Of a DNA stretch of 64,000 nt, positions 1-9,282 are shown piece after piece. The first letter of the stretch is position 1; every line of letters begins with the position of its first letter. The notes beneath the pieces are model-generated. The model had not been told where the DNA came from and ran no database searches. It saw nothing but the letters and a program-made list of their open reading frames with translations. Source of the stretch: Salsipaludibacter sp963735045 (GTDB lineage: Bacteria > Actinomycetota > Nitriliruptoria > Nitriliruptorales > Nitriliruptoraceae); the NCBI GenBank assembly GCA_963735045.1, contig CAVTIZ010000003.1, positions 62,001 through 126,000 on the forward strand, written 5' to 3'. Position numbers and translations under genes: made by a program.

Positions 1-996
1 CCGGCGGGCGAAGGGCCCGACATCATCGTCACCGCCCACGACGGCATCGGCCAGTTGGTGACCAACGGGGTCATCTCCCCGATCGAGCTGCCCAACCAGG
101 ACGAGTTCGTCGGCGTGGCCGTGGAGGCGTTCACCTACGACGGACAGCTCTACGGCCTGCCCTACGCCACCGAGAACATCGCGCTGGTGCGCAACACGGA
201 CATGGTCCCCGACGTCCCCGCCGACTTCGCCGAGCTGGAGGAGACCGCGCTCGGGCTGGTGGAGTCCGGCGACGCCGAGGTGGCGCTGGCCCTGCAGGCC
301 GACCCGGCGGACCCGTACCACAACTACCCCCTGTTCACCGCGTTCGGGGCCAGCGTCTTCGCCCAGAACGACGACGGGACCTACAACCCCGACGAGCTCG
401 GCATCGACAGCCCGGAGGGACTGGCCGCGGCCGACGCCTTCGCCGGCTGGGTCGAGTCGGGCCTGATCAACCCCAACCTCACCTATGACACCATGGTCTC
501 GTCCTTCTCCGAGGGCAAGGCGCCGTTCGCCATCACGGGGCCGTGGGCCGTCAGCCAGGAGGACCCACCCGGTTTCCGGGCCCAGGGAGTCAACTACGAG
601 GTCACCCCGATCCCCGAGGTCGAGGGTGGGACCCCGGCACCGTTCGTCGGCGTCCAGGGCTTCATGGTGTCCAGCTTCAGCGAGAACGCGTTGCTGGCAC
701 AGACCTTCCTGACCGACTTCATGGCCACCGAGGATGTCCAGCTCGCGCTGTTCGAGGCCGGCGGTCGCCCGCCGGCATTGCAGTCCGCCCTCGACCAGGT
801 CAGTGACGACCCCGACGTGCAGGGCTTCGCCGCGTCCGGTGCCGACGGCCAGCCGTTGCCGGCGATCCCCGAGATGAGCTCGGTCTGGAGCGCGTGGACC
901 GACGCCTATTCGTTGATCTGGCAGGGCGAGGACCCCGAGGAGGCCTTCACCAGCGCGGCCGACCAGATCCGCAACCTGATCGAGTCCGGAGGCTGA
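1..996 (+). CDS. malE: Maltose/oligosaccharide ABC transporter substrate-binding protein (5' truncated)
   Basis: This is the extracellular sugar-capture subunit of an ABC importer, of the MalE/family-1 solute-binding type. The frame is open from base 1, so the signal peptide and N-terminus lie outside the window. Visible family features are GPDIIVTAHDGIGQLV near the edge, LYGLPYATENIALVRN, PFAITGPWAV, and the FVGVQGFMVSSFSENALLA stretch typical of maltose-binding proteins. It ends EQIRNLIESGG-like (ADQIRNLIESGG). The malF and malG permease genes follow on the same strand, which supports a malEFG operon. The ATPase (MalK/MsmK) is not in the window. Sugar specificity cannot be read from the sequence; malto-oligosaccharide is inferred from similarity to MalE and MalF. 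Confidence 0.9.
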   Translation, partial: PAGEGPDIIVTAHDGIGQLVTNGVISPIELPNQDEFVGVAVEAFTYDGQLYGLPYATENIALVRNTDMVPDVPADFAELEETALGLVESGDAEVALALQADPADPYHNYPLFTAFGASVFAQNDDGTYNPDELGIDSPEGLAAADAFAGWVESGLINPNLTYDTMVSSFSEGKAPFAITGPWAVSQEDPPGFRAQGVNYEVTPIPEVEGGTPAPFVGVQGFMVSSFSENALLAQTFLTDFMATEDVQLALFEAGGRPPALQSALDQVSDDPDVQGFAASGADGQPLPAIPEMSSVWSAWTDAYSLIWQGEDPEEAFTSAADQIRNLIESGG

Positions 997-1010
997 GCCC
1001 GGGCGTCCGG

Positions 1011-1037
1011 GGCCGACCGTCGGCATCGCGGTCGGCC
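1011..1037 (+). terminator. Intercistronic hairpin between malE and malF
   Basis: A perfect 9-bp inverted repeat, GGCCGACCG (1011-1019) and CGGTCGGCC (1029-1037), encloses a 9-base loop. No T-run follows. It lies between malE and malF, where such hairpins commonly let the binding protein be made in excess by partial termination or by protecting the malE message. The structure is seen; the role is inferred. Confidence 0.45.
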
Positions 1038-1068
1038 CACTCCCCGTGATCGGAAAGGCCGCACGAGG

Positions 1069-2725
1069 ATGTCGTCGTCGCCCCCGACCGGGGTTCGCCC
1101 CGACCCACCGCCGGACGCCGACCCCGAGTCGACCGATCGCTCCCATCCCCTCGAGCGGTTCGGCGAGCGGATCGGTGGCGGGAGCCTCCTGGCGACCATC
1201 GGTCGACTCACGGTCATCGCCATCACCGTGGTCAACGCGGTGCTCTTCGTGCCCCGCATGGTCGCCGACGAGGCCTGGATCGGCGTGGTCGTCACCGTCC
1301 TGGCCAGTGTCGCGTTGCTGGCCGTCTACCTCACCAAGCGAGCGGTGCCGCTGAAGTACCTGGTCCCGGGCACCCTGCTGCTGCTGGTCTTCCAGGCCTA
1401 CCCGGTGGCCTACACCGGGTTCATCGCCTTCACCAACTACGGCACGGGCAACGTCCTGGACAAGGATCAGGCGGTCGACCGCATCGTCGCCGCCTCGGTG
1501 CAGGTGCCCGAGGACGCGACCCGCTACGACGCCGCGGGGTTCGCCGCCGGCGACGGACCGGACGCGGTGGCGCTCCTGCTCACCGACCCCGAGGGCGACC
1601 AGTTCCTCGGCCTGCCCGAGGAGGGGTTGGTCCCGTTGGACGAAGCCGGCGAGGTCGTCACCGAGGGTGACCAGGTCACCGCGGTCGGGGACTACACCCG
1701 GCTGGACCTGCGCGAGATCCAGGACCGGCAGGCCCAGTTCAGCGACCTCACGATCCCGGTGACCGGCGACAGCGGCGAGGTGACCGGCGCCATCCGACTG
1801 CAGACGTTCACCTCGGCGGCCCAGGCCGAGCCCACCCGTGTGTACGACCCCGTCGCGGACACGCTCACCGACACCGTCACCGGCGTCGTCTACACCCCGG
1901 TGGAGGGCACCTTCACGTCCCCTGATGGGGAGGTGGTGACGCCCGGATGGCGGGTCCTGATCGGGTTCGACAACTTCACCCGAGCCTTCACGTCCCCCCT
2001 GATCCGGGGGCCGTTCCTCCGCGTGTTCGTGTGGAACTACGTGTTCGCGCTGGGATCGGTGTTCCTGACGTTCGCGCTGGGACTGGGCCTGGCCATCACC
2101 CTCGACCATGACGACCTGCGCGGCAAGCGCGTCTACCGCAGCCTCATGATCGTCCCCTACGCCCTGCCCGGCTTCATGACCGCCCTGATCTGGGCCGGGC
2201 TGCTCAACACCGAGTTCGGGGCCGTCAACCGGATGCTGGGGGCCACGATCCCGTGGCTCGACAGCCCCTGGCTGGCCAAGGTCTCGATCCTGTTGGTCAA
2301 CCTCTGGCTCGGGTTCCCCTACATGTTCCTGGTCTGCACCGGGGCGTTGCAGGCGATCCCCGGCGAGGTCAAGGAGGCGGCCAAGGTCGATGGGGCGTCG
2401 GCGTTCCAGGGCTTCCGGAACGTCACCATGCCCCTGCTGCTCATCACGGTCGCGCCGTTGCTGATCGCCTCGTTCGCCTTCAACTTCAACAACTTCAACA
2501 CGGTGTACCTGGTGACCCAGGGGGGCCCGCCGATCGTGGGCGCACAGACCCCGGCCGGGCCACACCGACATCCTGATCAGCTACGTCTACCGCATCGCGT
2601 TCGAGTCCGGGCGTGGGCAGGACTACGGGTTCGCGTCGGCGATCGCCGTCATCATCTTCGTCATGGTGGCCGGCATCTCCGCCTACAGCTTCCGCTACAC
2701 GCGCGCCCTCGAGGAGCTGCAATGA
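1069..2725 (+). CDS. malF: Maltose-type ABC transporter permease MalF (one frameshift near 2560)
   Basis: This membrane subunit pairs with MalG to form the sugar channel. After an acidic N-terminus come the first membrane helices, a long periplasmic-type loop (about residues 130-300, as in MalF), then the transport core with the EAA-type loop EVKEAAKVDGASAFQGF. Start ATG 1069 follows a CACGAGG ribosome site. Around 2556-2562 the frame breaks. The original frame runs on as an Arg/His-rich tail to 2745. Dropping one C from GGGCCACAC restores AGHTDILISYVYRIAFESG and a normal end at TGA 2723-2725. The repaired protein is of normal MalF length. Whether the indel is real or a base-call error cannot be told here. 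Confidence 0.85.
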
Positions 2726-2741
2726 GCCCAAGGACGTCGCG

Positions 2742-3677
2742 ATGACCACCATCGGCACACCGGCCACGCCCACGCGCGAGGAGCGGGAGCGGGAGGCCGC
2801 CGCGCGGGCCCAGCGTCGGTCCCAGCGTTCCCCGCGACGCTACTGGCGGGAGATCGGCTGGCGCCACGTCGTCGGCCTGGCGGCGGTCGCGTTCGCGATG
2901 TTCCCGGTGGTGTGGGTGATCTCGGCCTCGGTCAACCCGAGCAGCTCACTGTCGGGGCAGAAGCTGATCCCGGACGAGATCACCTTCGACAACTACCGCA
3001 CGCTGTGGGAGACCGGGTTCCCACGCTGGTTCTGGAACTCCCTGGTCATCTCCGGGACGTCGGCGTTCCTGACCGTGCTGCTGTGCGCGCTCGCGGCCTA
3101 CGCCTTCAGCCGCATGCGCTTCGCGGGCCGGCGGGGGGGACTCCTGACGCTGCTGTTGGTCCAGATGTTCCCCCAGTTGCTGGCGATGGTGGCCCTGTAC
3201 CTGATGATGATCCGCATCGGCGACGTCTTCCCCGCCATCGGCACCGGGACACGCGCCGGGCTGATCCTGGTCTACCTGGGCGGGGCGTTGGGGGTGAACA
3301 CCTGGTTGATGAAGGGCTTCTTCGACACCGTGCCCAGCGAGCTCGACGAGTCCGCCCGGGTGGACGGGGCCAGCCATGCCCAGATCTTCTTCCGCATCAT
3401 CCTGCCGCTGGTCGCGCCGATCCTGGCCGTGGTCGGGCTGCTGGCGTTCATCGCGATCATCAACGACTTCGTGATCGCCCAGGCGGTGCTGTCGACCAAC
3501 GAGGACTCCTGGACGATGTCGATCGGGCTGTTCCGCTACATCGACCAGCGCTACGGCGCGCGCTGGGGCCCCTTCGCGGCCGGGGCGGTGATCGGGTCCA
3601 TCCCGACCGTGCTGCTGTTCGCGTGGTTGCAGAAGTACATCGTCTCGGGGCTGACCCAGGGTGGCGTGAAGGGCTGA
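2742..3677 (+). CDS. malG: Maltose-type ABC transporter permease MalG
   Basis: Second channel-forming permease of the importer, 311 residues. A charged cytoplasmic N-terminus rich in Arg and Glu is followed by six predicted membrane segments. The conserved ATPase-contact loop reads ELDESARVDGASHAQIFF, close to the MalG EAA motif. The C-terminus, IVSGLTQGGVKG, is the usual MalG ending. ATG 2742 lies 16 bases after the repaired malF stop, with a purine-rich AAGGACG site in between, so translation is probably coupled to malF. The gene is intact, unlike malF. Confidence 0.92.
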   Translation: MTTIGTPATPTREEREREAAARAQRRSQRSPRRYWREIGWRHVVGLAAVAFAMFPVVWVISASVNPSSSLSGQKLIPDEITFDNYRTLWETGFPRWFWNSLVISGTSAFLTVLLCALAAYAFSRMRFAGRRGGLLTLLLVQMFPQLLAMVALYLMMIRIGDVFPAIGTGTRAGLILVYLGGALGVNTWLMKGFFDTVPSELDESARVDGASHAQIFFRIILPLVAPILAVVGLLAFIAIINDFVIAQAVLSTNEDSWTMSIGLFRYIDQRYGARWGPFAAGAVIGSIPTVLLFAWLQKYIVSGLTQGGVKG

Positions 3678-3736
3678 TCGGCGACCCGGGGCCCGCGGGA
3701 CGAGCCCGTGGAGCGCCATGTGCGACGGGCACCGTC

Positions 3737-3742
3737 TAGCCT
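3737..3742 (+). promoter_or_regulatory. Putative -10 element TAGCCT upstream of purN
   Basis: TAGCCT, in the context TCTAGCCTCG, lies 51 bases before the purN start. The same kind of hexamer recurs before folD, mdh and others in this window. No convincing -35 is seen. Confidence 0.45.
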
Positions 3743-3793
3743 CGACGTCGCGCCCTCCCCGACGCGTTCCCGACCCTGCCGGAGCACCGCACC

Positions 3794-4423
3794 GTGGCCC
3801 AGCCCGCTCGTGTCGCCGTGCTCGTGTCCGGTTCCGGGACCAACCTCCAGGCCCTGCTGGACGCGATCGCCGACGACCCGGAGTTCGGTGGCGAGGTGGT
3901 CGTCGTGGGGTCAGACGTGCCCATGGCGAGCGGGCTGGACCGGGCCCGGTCGGCCGGCATCCCGACCGTCGCCGAGTCGCTGTCCGACCATCCCGAGCGG
4001 TCGGCGTGGGAACACGCGCTGGCCGAGGCGGTCGCGGCCCACCATCCCGACGTGGTCGTGCTGGCGGGCTTCATGCGGCTGCTCACCAGCATCTTCCTGT
4101 CCCGCTGGCCCGACCGGGTCGTCAACGTGCACCCGTCGTTGCTGCCGGCCTTCCGTGGCGCCCACGCGGTCGACGACGCGCTGGCCTACGGGGTCGCCGT
4201 GACCGGCTGCACCGTGCACCTGGTCGACGAACTGGTCGACCACGGTCCCATCATCGCCCAACAGGCCGTCCCGGTGGCGCCCGACGACGACGTGGCGGCG
4301 CTGCACGCCCGCATCCAGGCCGTCGAGCACCGCCTGCTCCCGGCGGCCGTGCGGGCCCTGTGCCGGGGCGACGTGCGCCTCGACGGCCGTCGCGTCCACC
4401 TCGCCAGCCCCCTGCACGCCTGA
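3794..4423 (+). CDS. purN: Phosphoribosylglycinamide formyltransferase (GAR transformylase)
   Basis: Third step of purine synthesis: transfers formyl from 10-formyl-THF to GAR in the cytosol. The 209 residues match the usual PurN length. GSGTNLQAL near the N-terminus binds the GAR phosphate. The catalytic Asn-His pair sits in VVNVHPSLLPAFRG and the catalytic Asp in ELVDHGPII. purH follows 36 bases downstream, the usual actinobacterial purN-purH pair. folD, which supplies the folate cofactor, is about 3 kb away. The start has no strong ribosome site, but upstream in-frame sequence lacks conservation. Confidence 0.96.
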   Translation: MAQPARVAVLVSGSGTNLQALLDAIADDPEFGGEVVVVGSDVPMASGLDRARSAGIPTVAESLSDHPERSAWEHALAEAVAAHHPDVVVLAGFMRLLTSIFLSRWPDRVVNVHPSLLPAFRGAHAVDDALAYGVAVTGCTVHLVDELVDHGPIIAQQAVPVAPDDDVAALHARIQAVEHRLLPAAVRALCRGDVRLDGRRVHLASPLHA

Positions 4424-4459
4424 CCTCGCCCGCCCCCCACCGCCACCTCGGAGTCCGCC

Positions 4460-6007
4460 ATGGCCGCACCCGACGTCGTCCCCGTTCGCCGCGCGCTCGT
4501 CAGCGTCTACGACAAGACCGGCCTGGCCGAGCTCGCCCGGGGCCTGCACGACCACGGTGTGGCACTGGTGTCCACCGGCTCCACCGCCGGGGTCGTGCGT
4601 GATGCCGGCGTGCCGGTCACGGAGGTGGCCGACGTCACGGGCTTTCCCGAATGCCTGGACGGGCGCGTCAAGACGTTGCACCCGATGATCCATGCCGGAC
4701 TGCTGGCGGACCGGACCAAGCCGGCCCACCTCGCGGAGCTCGACGAGCTGGGGGTCGAACCGATCGACCTGGTGGTGTCCAACCTCTACCCGTTCGACGA
4801 CGCCGTGGCGTCGGGACGCCCCGACCACGAGGTCGTCGAGATGATCGACATCGGCGGCCCGACCATGCTGCGCGCGGCCGCCAAGAACCACGCCGGCGTG
4901 GGCATCGTGGTCGACCCGTCCGACTACGACGACCTGCTGGCGCTGCTGGAGCGACACGGTGGCCTGCCGGCACGCGCCCGGACGCTGCTGGCCACCAAGG
5001 CGTTCGGCCACGTCGCCACCTACGACGCCTCGATCGCCAACTGGTTCCGCCGGGACGAGGACGTGCCCGAGCAACTCCACGTCGCGCTGGAGCGGCGAGG
5101 CGATGCCCTGCGCTACGGCGAGAACCCGCACCAGGGCGCCGCGTTGTACGTCGACGCCGGGGCGCCGGCCGTGGGCCTTGGCGCGGCCCGGCAGCTGCAC
5201 GGCAAGGAGCTGTCCTACAACAACCTGGTCGACACCGACGCCGCCTGGGCGATGGCCGGTGACTTCGAGGGGCCGTGCGTGGCCGTCATCAAGCACACCA
5301 ACCCCGCCGGGCTGGCCGTGGCCGACGACCTGCCCACCGCCCACCAGCGCGCCCTGGCCGGCGACCCCGTGTCGGCGTTCGGTGGCATCGTGGCGGCCAA
5401 CCGACCGATCGACGCCACCACCGCCGAACAGATCGCCGAGGTCTTCACCGAGGTGGTGATCGCCCCCGACTACGACGACGACGCGCTCGCGGTCCTGTCC
5501 GGCAAGAAGAACCTGCGGATCCTGCAGGCACCCGTGAGCCCGCCGCTGGCGACCCGCACGCTGCGGACCATCGACGGCGGCGTCCTGGTCCAGGACGGCG
5601 ACGTCGGGGCCGAGCCGTTCGACGACTGGGAGGTCGCGTCGCAGGCCCGGCCCGACGACGCCATGCTGGACGACCTCCGGTTCGCGTGGGTGGTCGCCAA
5701 GCACGTCAAGTCCAACGCGATCGTGCTGGTGAAGGACCGCGCCGTGGTCGGGGTGGGAGCCGGGCAGATGAGCCGGGTCGACGCCACCCGGTTGGCCGTG
5801 GAGAAGTCCGGCGACCGCCACGTCGGGTCCGTGCTGGCCTCCGACGCGTTCTTCCCGTTCCGGGACAACATCGACGTCGCGGCCGAGGCCGGCGTGACCG
5901 CGATCGTGCAACCCGGCGGCTCCATCCGCGACGACGAGGTCGTGGGTGCCGCCGACGAGCACGGCCTGGTCATGGTCCTGACGGGTCGTCGCCACTTCCG
6001 GCACTAG
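4460..6007 (+). CDS. purH: Bifunctional AICAR transformylase / IMP cyclohydrolase
   Basis: Last two steps to IMP. Residues 1-150 form the MGS-like cyclohydrolase domain with SVYDKTGL, STGST and GRVKTLHP. The rest is the AICAR formyltransferase domain with KHTNPAGLAV and SAFGGIVAANRPID; the Lys-His pair in KHTNP is catalytic. At 515 residues it has normal length and ends GRRHFRH, the usual PurH terminus. It is probably co-transcribed with purN. No frame problems are seen. Confidence 0.97.
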   Translation: MAAPDVVPVRRALVSVYDKTGLAELARGLHDHGVALVSTGSTAGVVRDAGVPVTEVADVTGFPECLDGRVKTLHPMIHAGLLADRTKPAHLAELDELGVEPIDLVVSNLYPFDDAVASGRPDHEVVEMIDIGGPTMLRAAAKNHAGVGIVVDPSDYDDLLALLERHGGLPARARTLLATKAFGHVATYDASIANWFRRDEDVPEQLHVALERRGDALRYGENPHQGAALYVDAGAPAVGLGAARQLHGKELSYNNLVDTDAAWAMAGDFEGPCVAVIKHTNPAGLAVADDLPTAHQRALAGDPVSAFGGIVAANRPIDATTAEQIAEVFTEVVIAPDYDDDALAVLSGKKNLRILQAPVSPPLATRTLRTIDGGVLVQDGDVGAEPFDDWEVASQARPDDAMLDDLRFAWVVAKHVKSNAIVLVKDRAVVGVGAGQMSRVDATRLAVEKSGDRHVGSVLASDAFFPFRDNIDVAAEAGVTAIVQPGGSIRDDEVVGAADEHGLVMVLTGRRHFRH

Positions 6008-6153
6008 CAGCCGCGCACCCTCCCGCCTGCGTCATCCGGGGGCGATCAGTTTGGTTCCGGCCGCATGGAGCCGCGTGATCGCGTCCCATGCGCCGAACCC
6101 GATTCCCCGAACGGACCCTACTGGCCGTCGGGACACCACCAGTTGCCGAGCGG

Positions 6154-6984
6154 TCAGTCCCGGCCGGGGATCAGCAGGGTGAAGTAGCCGTTGGCCAGCG
6201 AGCCCGCGTCGGTGGACAGCCGGACGTCGATCTCGGCGCCGGCCGTCTGGCACGACCCGGCGAAGGTCGTCGTGACCCGGATGTCGTCGGCGCCGGCGGT
6301 ACCGGTGGTGGCCGTCGACTGCACGACCCCCACCGTGCCGAACACGTCGAACAGCCCGTTGGGCACGTCGATGCAGTAGTGGCCGACGTCTTGGCCGGCG
6401 GGGCGGAAGATCGTGCTGCCCCGCAGCGGCCCCGAGGTGAGGCTGGAGCGGACCGTCCCGCCGCTGGAGACGTTGAGGTGGTAGACCTTGCCCGGTTGGA
6501 CCTCCGGCAGGGCGGCGGCGACGTCGGCAGCGGTCTCGGCGCGGTTCCCGCCGGCCAGGCGGGTGACGACGCCGGCACTGGCGTACGGGACCAGCGCATC
6601 CCTGACCCCATTGGTCACCACCGCGGTCCCCCCGACGATGATGATCCGGTTGGGGTCGAGCGCCTCCAGGGCGGTTCGGGTGGCGCCGGGGATGCCGGTG
6701 CGTGTCACCAGCAGCAATGGGGCCTCGCGAGCGGCCGCGATCGTGGAGGCCGCCAGGGCGTCCGGGAAGTCCTGGCCAGTGGCGACGTAGACGTAGTCGA
6801 CCGGCCCCTCGACGGCCGCTGCCGCCACCTCCTCCAGGGCGTCGTCCGCGCGGGCCATCGGCCCGACACCGCCCAGCCCCGCGAGCGACATCAGGAGGGC
6901 GGTCGCCAGGACGGCGATCAGCGTCCGGGCATCGAGCAGCTTGCGAATCGACGGACGGGACGTTGGCGTGGACGGGGTCGACAT
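6154..6984 (-). CDS. Secreted cell wall-binding repeat 2 protein
   Basis: This 276-residue secreted protein probably binds the cell envelope. The start at 6984 was chosen because AGAGGAA precedes it and it gives a signal peptide (hydrophobic stretch from about residue 17, ending near PMARA). A cell wall-binding repeat 2 unit follows, with the signatures VATGQDFPDALAAS and IIIVGGTAVV. A second, diverged half includes RLAGGNRAETAADVAAAL. The C-terminal 100 residues, with two Cys (HYCIDVPN and GSCQTAG), match no domain I recognise. It faces purH tail to tail, so is likely transcribed alone. Confidence 0.8.
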   Translation of the reverse strand: MSTPSTPTSRPSIRKLLDARTLIAVLATALLMSLAGLGGVGPMARADDALEEVAAAAVEGPVDYVYVATGQDFPDALAASTIAAAREAPLLLVTRTGIPGATRTALEALDPNRIIIVGGTAVVTNGVRDALVPYASAGVVTRLAGGNRAETAADVAAALPEVQPGKVYHLNVSSGGTVRSSLTSGPLRGSTIFRPAGQDVGHYCIDVPNGLFDVFGTVGVVQSTATTGTAGADDIRVTTTFAGSCQTAGAEIDVRLSTDAGSLANGYFTLLIPGRD

Positions 6985-7106
6985 GGTTGTTCCTCTGGCC
7001 GGGCGATGACGTGACCACCCCACCCAAGCACGACTCGTGGGCAGGATGCTGACGACGCCCGCTCATGATCTCGCCGTGACGACCCGCCTGACGGGTGCCG
7101 GTCGGA

Positions 7107-7373
7107 TCAGAACGTCGGCGGGTCCTCGTCCAGGTGGAGGATGAACTGGCCGTAGTCGTCGGTGTCGCCGCCGTCCGGGTCGGCGAGCTTGGCGTTCATC
7201 GCGACCTTGTCGTCGTCCGGGCCCTCCCAGAACGGCGCGAGGCGGCCAAGCCCACCCTGCCCGACCAGGTCGGCGACCACGTCGTGACAGCCGCGGGTGT
7301 CGAACAGCCGCACGTACTCCGGCTCGCCCACCCGGACCCCGGCCAGCGACGCCATCAGCTCACGACGGAACAC
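7107..7373 (-). CDS. Hypothetical protein, probably the 3' part of a frame-broken gene
   Basis: 88 residues from a GTG at 7373, family not recognised. It contains EPEYVRLFDTRGCHDVVADL and an acidic C-terminus ending LHLDEDPPTF. The codons look coding and the frame stays open upstream of the GTG. Just upstream on the same strand (about 7410-7545), another frame also looks coding and reads MAESPLLHLPGVGQEF. The two could form one protein of about 145 residues broken by indels near 7402-7425. Alternatively only the short C-terminal frame is real. It diverges from folD. Confidence 0.4.
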   Translation of the reverse strand: MFRRELMASLAGVRVGEPEYVRLFDTRGCHDVVADLVGQGGLGRLAPFWEGPDDDKVAMNAKLADPDGGDTDDYGQFILHLDEDPPTF

Positions 7374-7607
7374 CCGGATCCGGCGGCTCGCGCCGTCGGC
7401 GTCATGCCCTTGACGTTTGCCCCGACGTCGGCGGGTCGACGAGGAACTCCTGGCCGACCCCGGGGAGGTGCAGCAGTGGGCTCTCGGCCATCACCGCGAC
7501 CGTGCGCAGCACGGTGGCCGCACACGTGCGCGGTGTCGCACCCACGTCCGGGGCGGCGTCCGAGCCGGGCTCGGTGGATTGGTGGTCGCGACCGGTGGCC
7601 GGCCGCC

Positions 7608-7613
7608 TAGCCT
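7608..7613 (+). promoter_or_regulatory. Putative -10 element TAGCCT upstream of folD
   Basis: TAGCCT in the context CCTAGCCTCG lies 37 bases before the folD start. It matches the hexamer found before purN and on the minus strand at 49913 and 46995. Confidence 0.45.
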
Positions 7614-7650
7614 CGGGCGGAGTCGCCCGTCCCCGGTCACAGGAGCAGGA

Positions 7651-8514
7651 ATGACGGCACGGATCATCGACGGCAAGGCGCTCGCCGCGCGCGTTCGCGA
7701 GGGGATCGCGGTCGAGGTGGCCGAGCTGGCTTCGCGCGGGGTCACGCCCGGGCTGGCCGCCGTGCTGGTCGGTGACGATCCGGCCTCGCAGGTCTACGTG
7801 GGGATGAAGCACCGCGCGTCGGCCGCGGTCGGCATCCACTCGCGCCAGGTCGAACTGCCGGCCGACACCAGCCAGGACGAGCTCGAGGCGGTCGTGGCCG
7901 ACCTCAACACCGACGACGACATCGACGGCATCCTGGTCCAGCTGCCACTGCCCGACCACCTCGACGCCGGGCGCATCCAGGAGCTGATCGACCCGGACAA
8001 GGACGTCGACGCGCTCAACCCCTACACGGCCGGACGCCTGGCCGTCGGCGACCCCACGTTCCTGTCCTGCACCCCCTACGGCGTCCTGCTGTTGCTGGAC
8101 GAGGCCGGGGTCGACACCACGGGAGCACGGGTGACCATCGTCGGCCGCTCGAACCTGGTCGGACGACCGCTGGCCAACATGCTGACGCTCAAGGGCCGGG
8201 ACGCCACGGTGACCATCGCCCACTCCCGCACCACCGACCTGGCCGCGGTCTGTCGCGACGCCGACGTGGTGGTCGCGGCCGCGGGCCGACCGGGCCTGGT
8301 GACGGCCGAGATGGTGCGTCCGGGCGCCACCGTCATCGACGTCGGGACCAACCGCGCCGACGACGGGTCGCTGGTGGGTGACGTCGACTTCGACGCGGTC
8401 GCCGAGGTGGCCGGTGCCATCACCCCCGTTCCCGGCGGGGTCGGGCCGATGACCGTCACGATGCTGCTCCAGAACACCCTGGAGGCGGCGCGACGACGCC
8501 GTCCGTCGACCTGA
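7651..8514 (+). CDS. folD: Methylenetetrahydrofolate dehydrogenase / cyclohydrolase
   Basis: Bifunctional one-carbon enzyme interconverting 5,10-methylene-, 5,10-methenyl- and 10-formyl-THF, the donor for PurN and PurH. ATG 7651 follows a strong AGGAGCAGGA site and gives 287 residues, normal for FolD. The catalytic Lys lies in YVGMKHRASA. ILVQLPLP, DKDVDALNP and the NAD(P)-binding GRSNLVGRPLANML are all present, as is PVPGGVGPMTVTMLLQNTL near the end. Earlier in-frame starts are ignored because they lack a ribosome site. Confidence 0.97.
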   Translation: MTARIIDGKALAARVREGIAVEVAELASRGVTPGLAAVLVGDDPASQVYVGMKHRASAAVGIHSRQVELPADTSQDELEAVVADLNTDDDIDGILVQLPLPDHLDAGRIQELIDPDKDVDALNPYTAGRLAVGDPTFLSCTPYGVLLLLDEAGVDTTGARVTIVGRSNLVGRPLANMLTLKGRDATVTIAHSRTTDLAAVCRDADVVVAAAGRPGLVTAEMVRPGATVIDVGTNRADDGSLVGDVDFDAVAEVAGAITPVPGGVGPMTVTMLLQNTLEAARRRRPST

Positions 8515-8594
8515 AACGCCGCCCCGGCCGGGCAACGCCGGCGCGGCGTCAGACGTCGCACCGACCACCACGCGAACGGACTCCGGAGGCCCTG

Positions 8595-9149
8595 ATGCCG
8601 CCCACCCCCACCCGTGCCCTCCTCGCCGTCGCGGTCGTGGTTGCCGTGGCCGCCTGTGGTGGTGACACCGACGTCGCATCCCCCGGCGCGACCCCGAGCG
8701 AGCCCGTGGGCGCGTCGACGAGCGCGACGCCGGAGGTCGGGCCGACCGCGACCGAGGGCGTCGACGACGACGCGGCCGGGACGTGCCTGGCCGGGGCGAC
8801 CGAGTGCGCCGACAACCCGAGTGGCGGCCCACCCCCACCCGCCGAGGGCACGCCCGTGGAGCCGCGCGAGGGCCTGGTCGACGTCGTGGCCACCCCGTGG
8901 GAGGCCGTGGCACCCGTCGACGAGGACCAGGTCGTGCTGGAGGTCGCCTGGACCGGCGGCAACCCGACCTGCTTCGGGCTGGACCGGGTGGACGTGGACG
9001 AGGGCGAGGACGCCGTCACCATCACGGTGTTCACGGGTCAGGATCCCGAGGTCGACCTGTGCACGATGGAAGCGGTCTACACGTCGACACGCGTCGAGCT
9101 GTCCGAACCCCTCGGCCCCCGCTCGATCCTGGACGGCGCCGCCACCTGA
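8595..9149 (+). CDS. Putative secreted lipoprotein
   Basis: 184 residues of unknown function. A lipoprotein signal peptide ends at a lipobox (AVAAC, lipidated Cys 21), followed by a Thr/Ser/Pro/Glu-rich linker that would hold the folded part off the membrane. The C-terminal half contains CFGLDRVDVDEGEDAVTI and a second Cys in DLCTMEAVYTSTRVEL; the two cysteines could form a disulfide. ATG 8595 is preceded by CCGGAGG. It lies between folD and mdh without obvious functional linkage. Confidence 0.75.
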   Translation: MPPTPTRALLAVAVVVAVAACGGDTDVASPGATPSEPVGASTSATPEVGPTATEGVDDDAAGTCLAGATECADNPSGGPPPPAEGTPVEPREGLVDVVATPWEAVAPVDEDQVVLEVAWTGGNPTCFGLDRVDVDEGEDAVTITVFTGQDPEVDLCTMEAVYTSTRVELSEPLGPRSILDGAAT

Positions 9150-9240
9150 CACCCCACAGCCCCGTCGGTTGGGGAGCGGGGCCGCGCTCATGGGGGTCGA
9201 GGCGACAATCGACGGGGGTCGGGGCGTGCACCAGACGTCC

Positions 9241-9246
9241 TAGGCT
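9241..9246 (+). promoter_or_regulatory. Putative -10 element TAGGCT upstream of mdh
   Basis: TAGGCT in the context CCTAGGCTGG lies 36 bases before the mdh start, the same hexamer class as upstream of purN and folD. Confidence 0.45.
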
Positions 9247-9282
9247 GGTCCCGACGACGTCTTCCGCCAAGGAGTCCGCCCC

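Noticed and set aside
3911..6004. Long minus-strand open frame (697 codons) opposite purN and purH
   Set aside because: Antisense shadow of two clear enzymes in GC-rich DNA; its translation is low-complexity and matches nothing.
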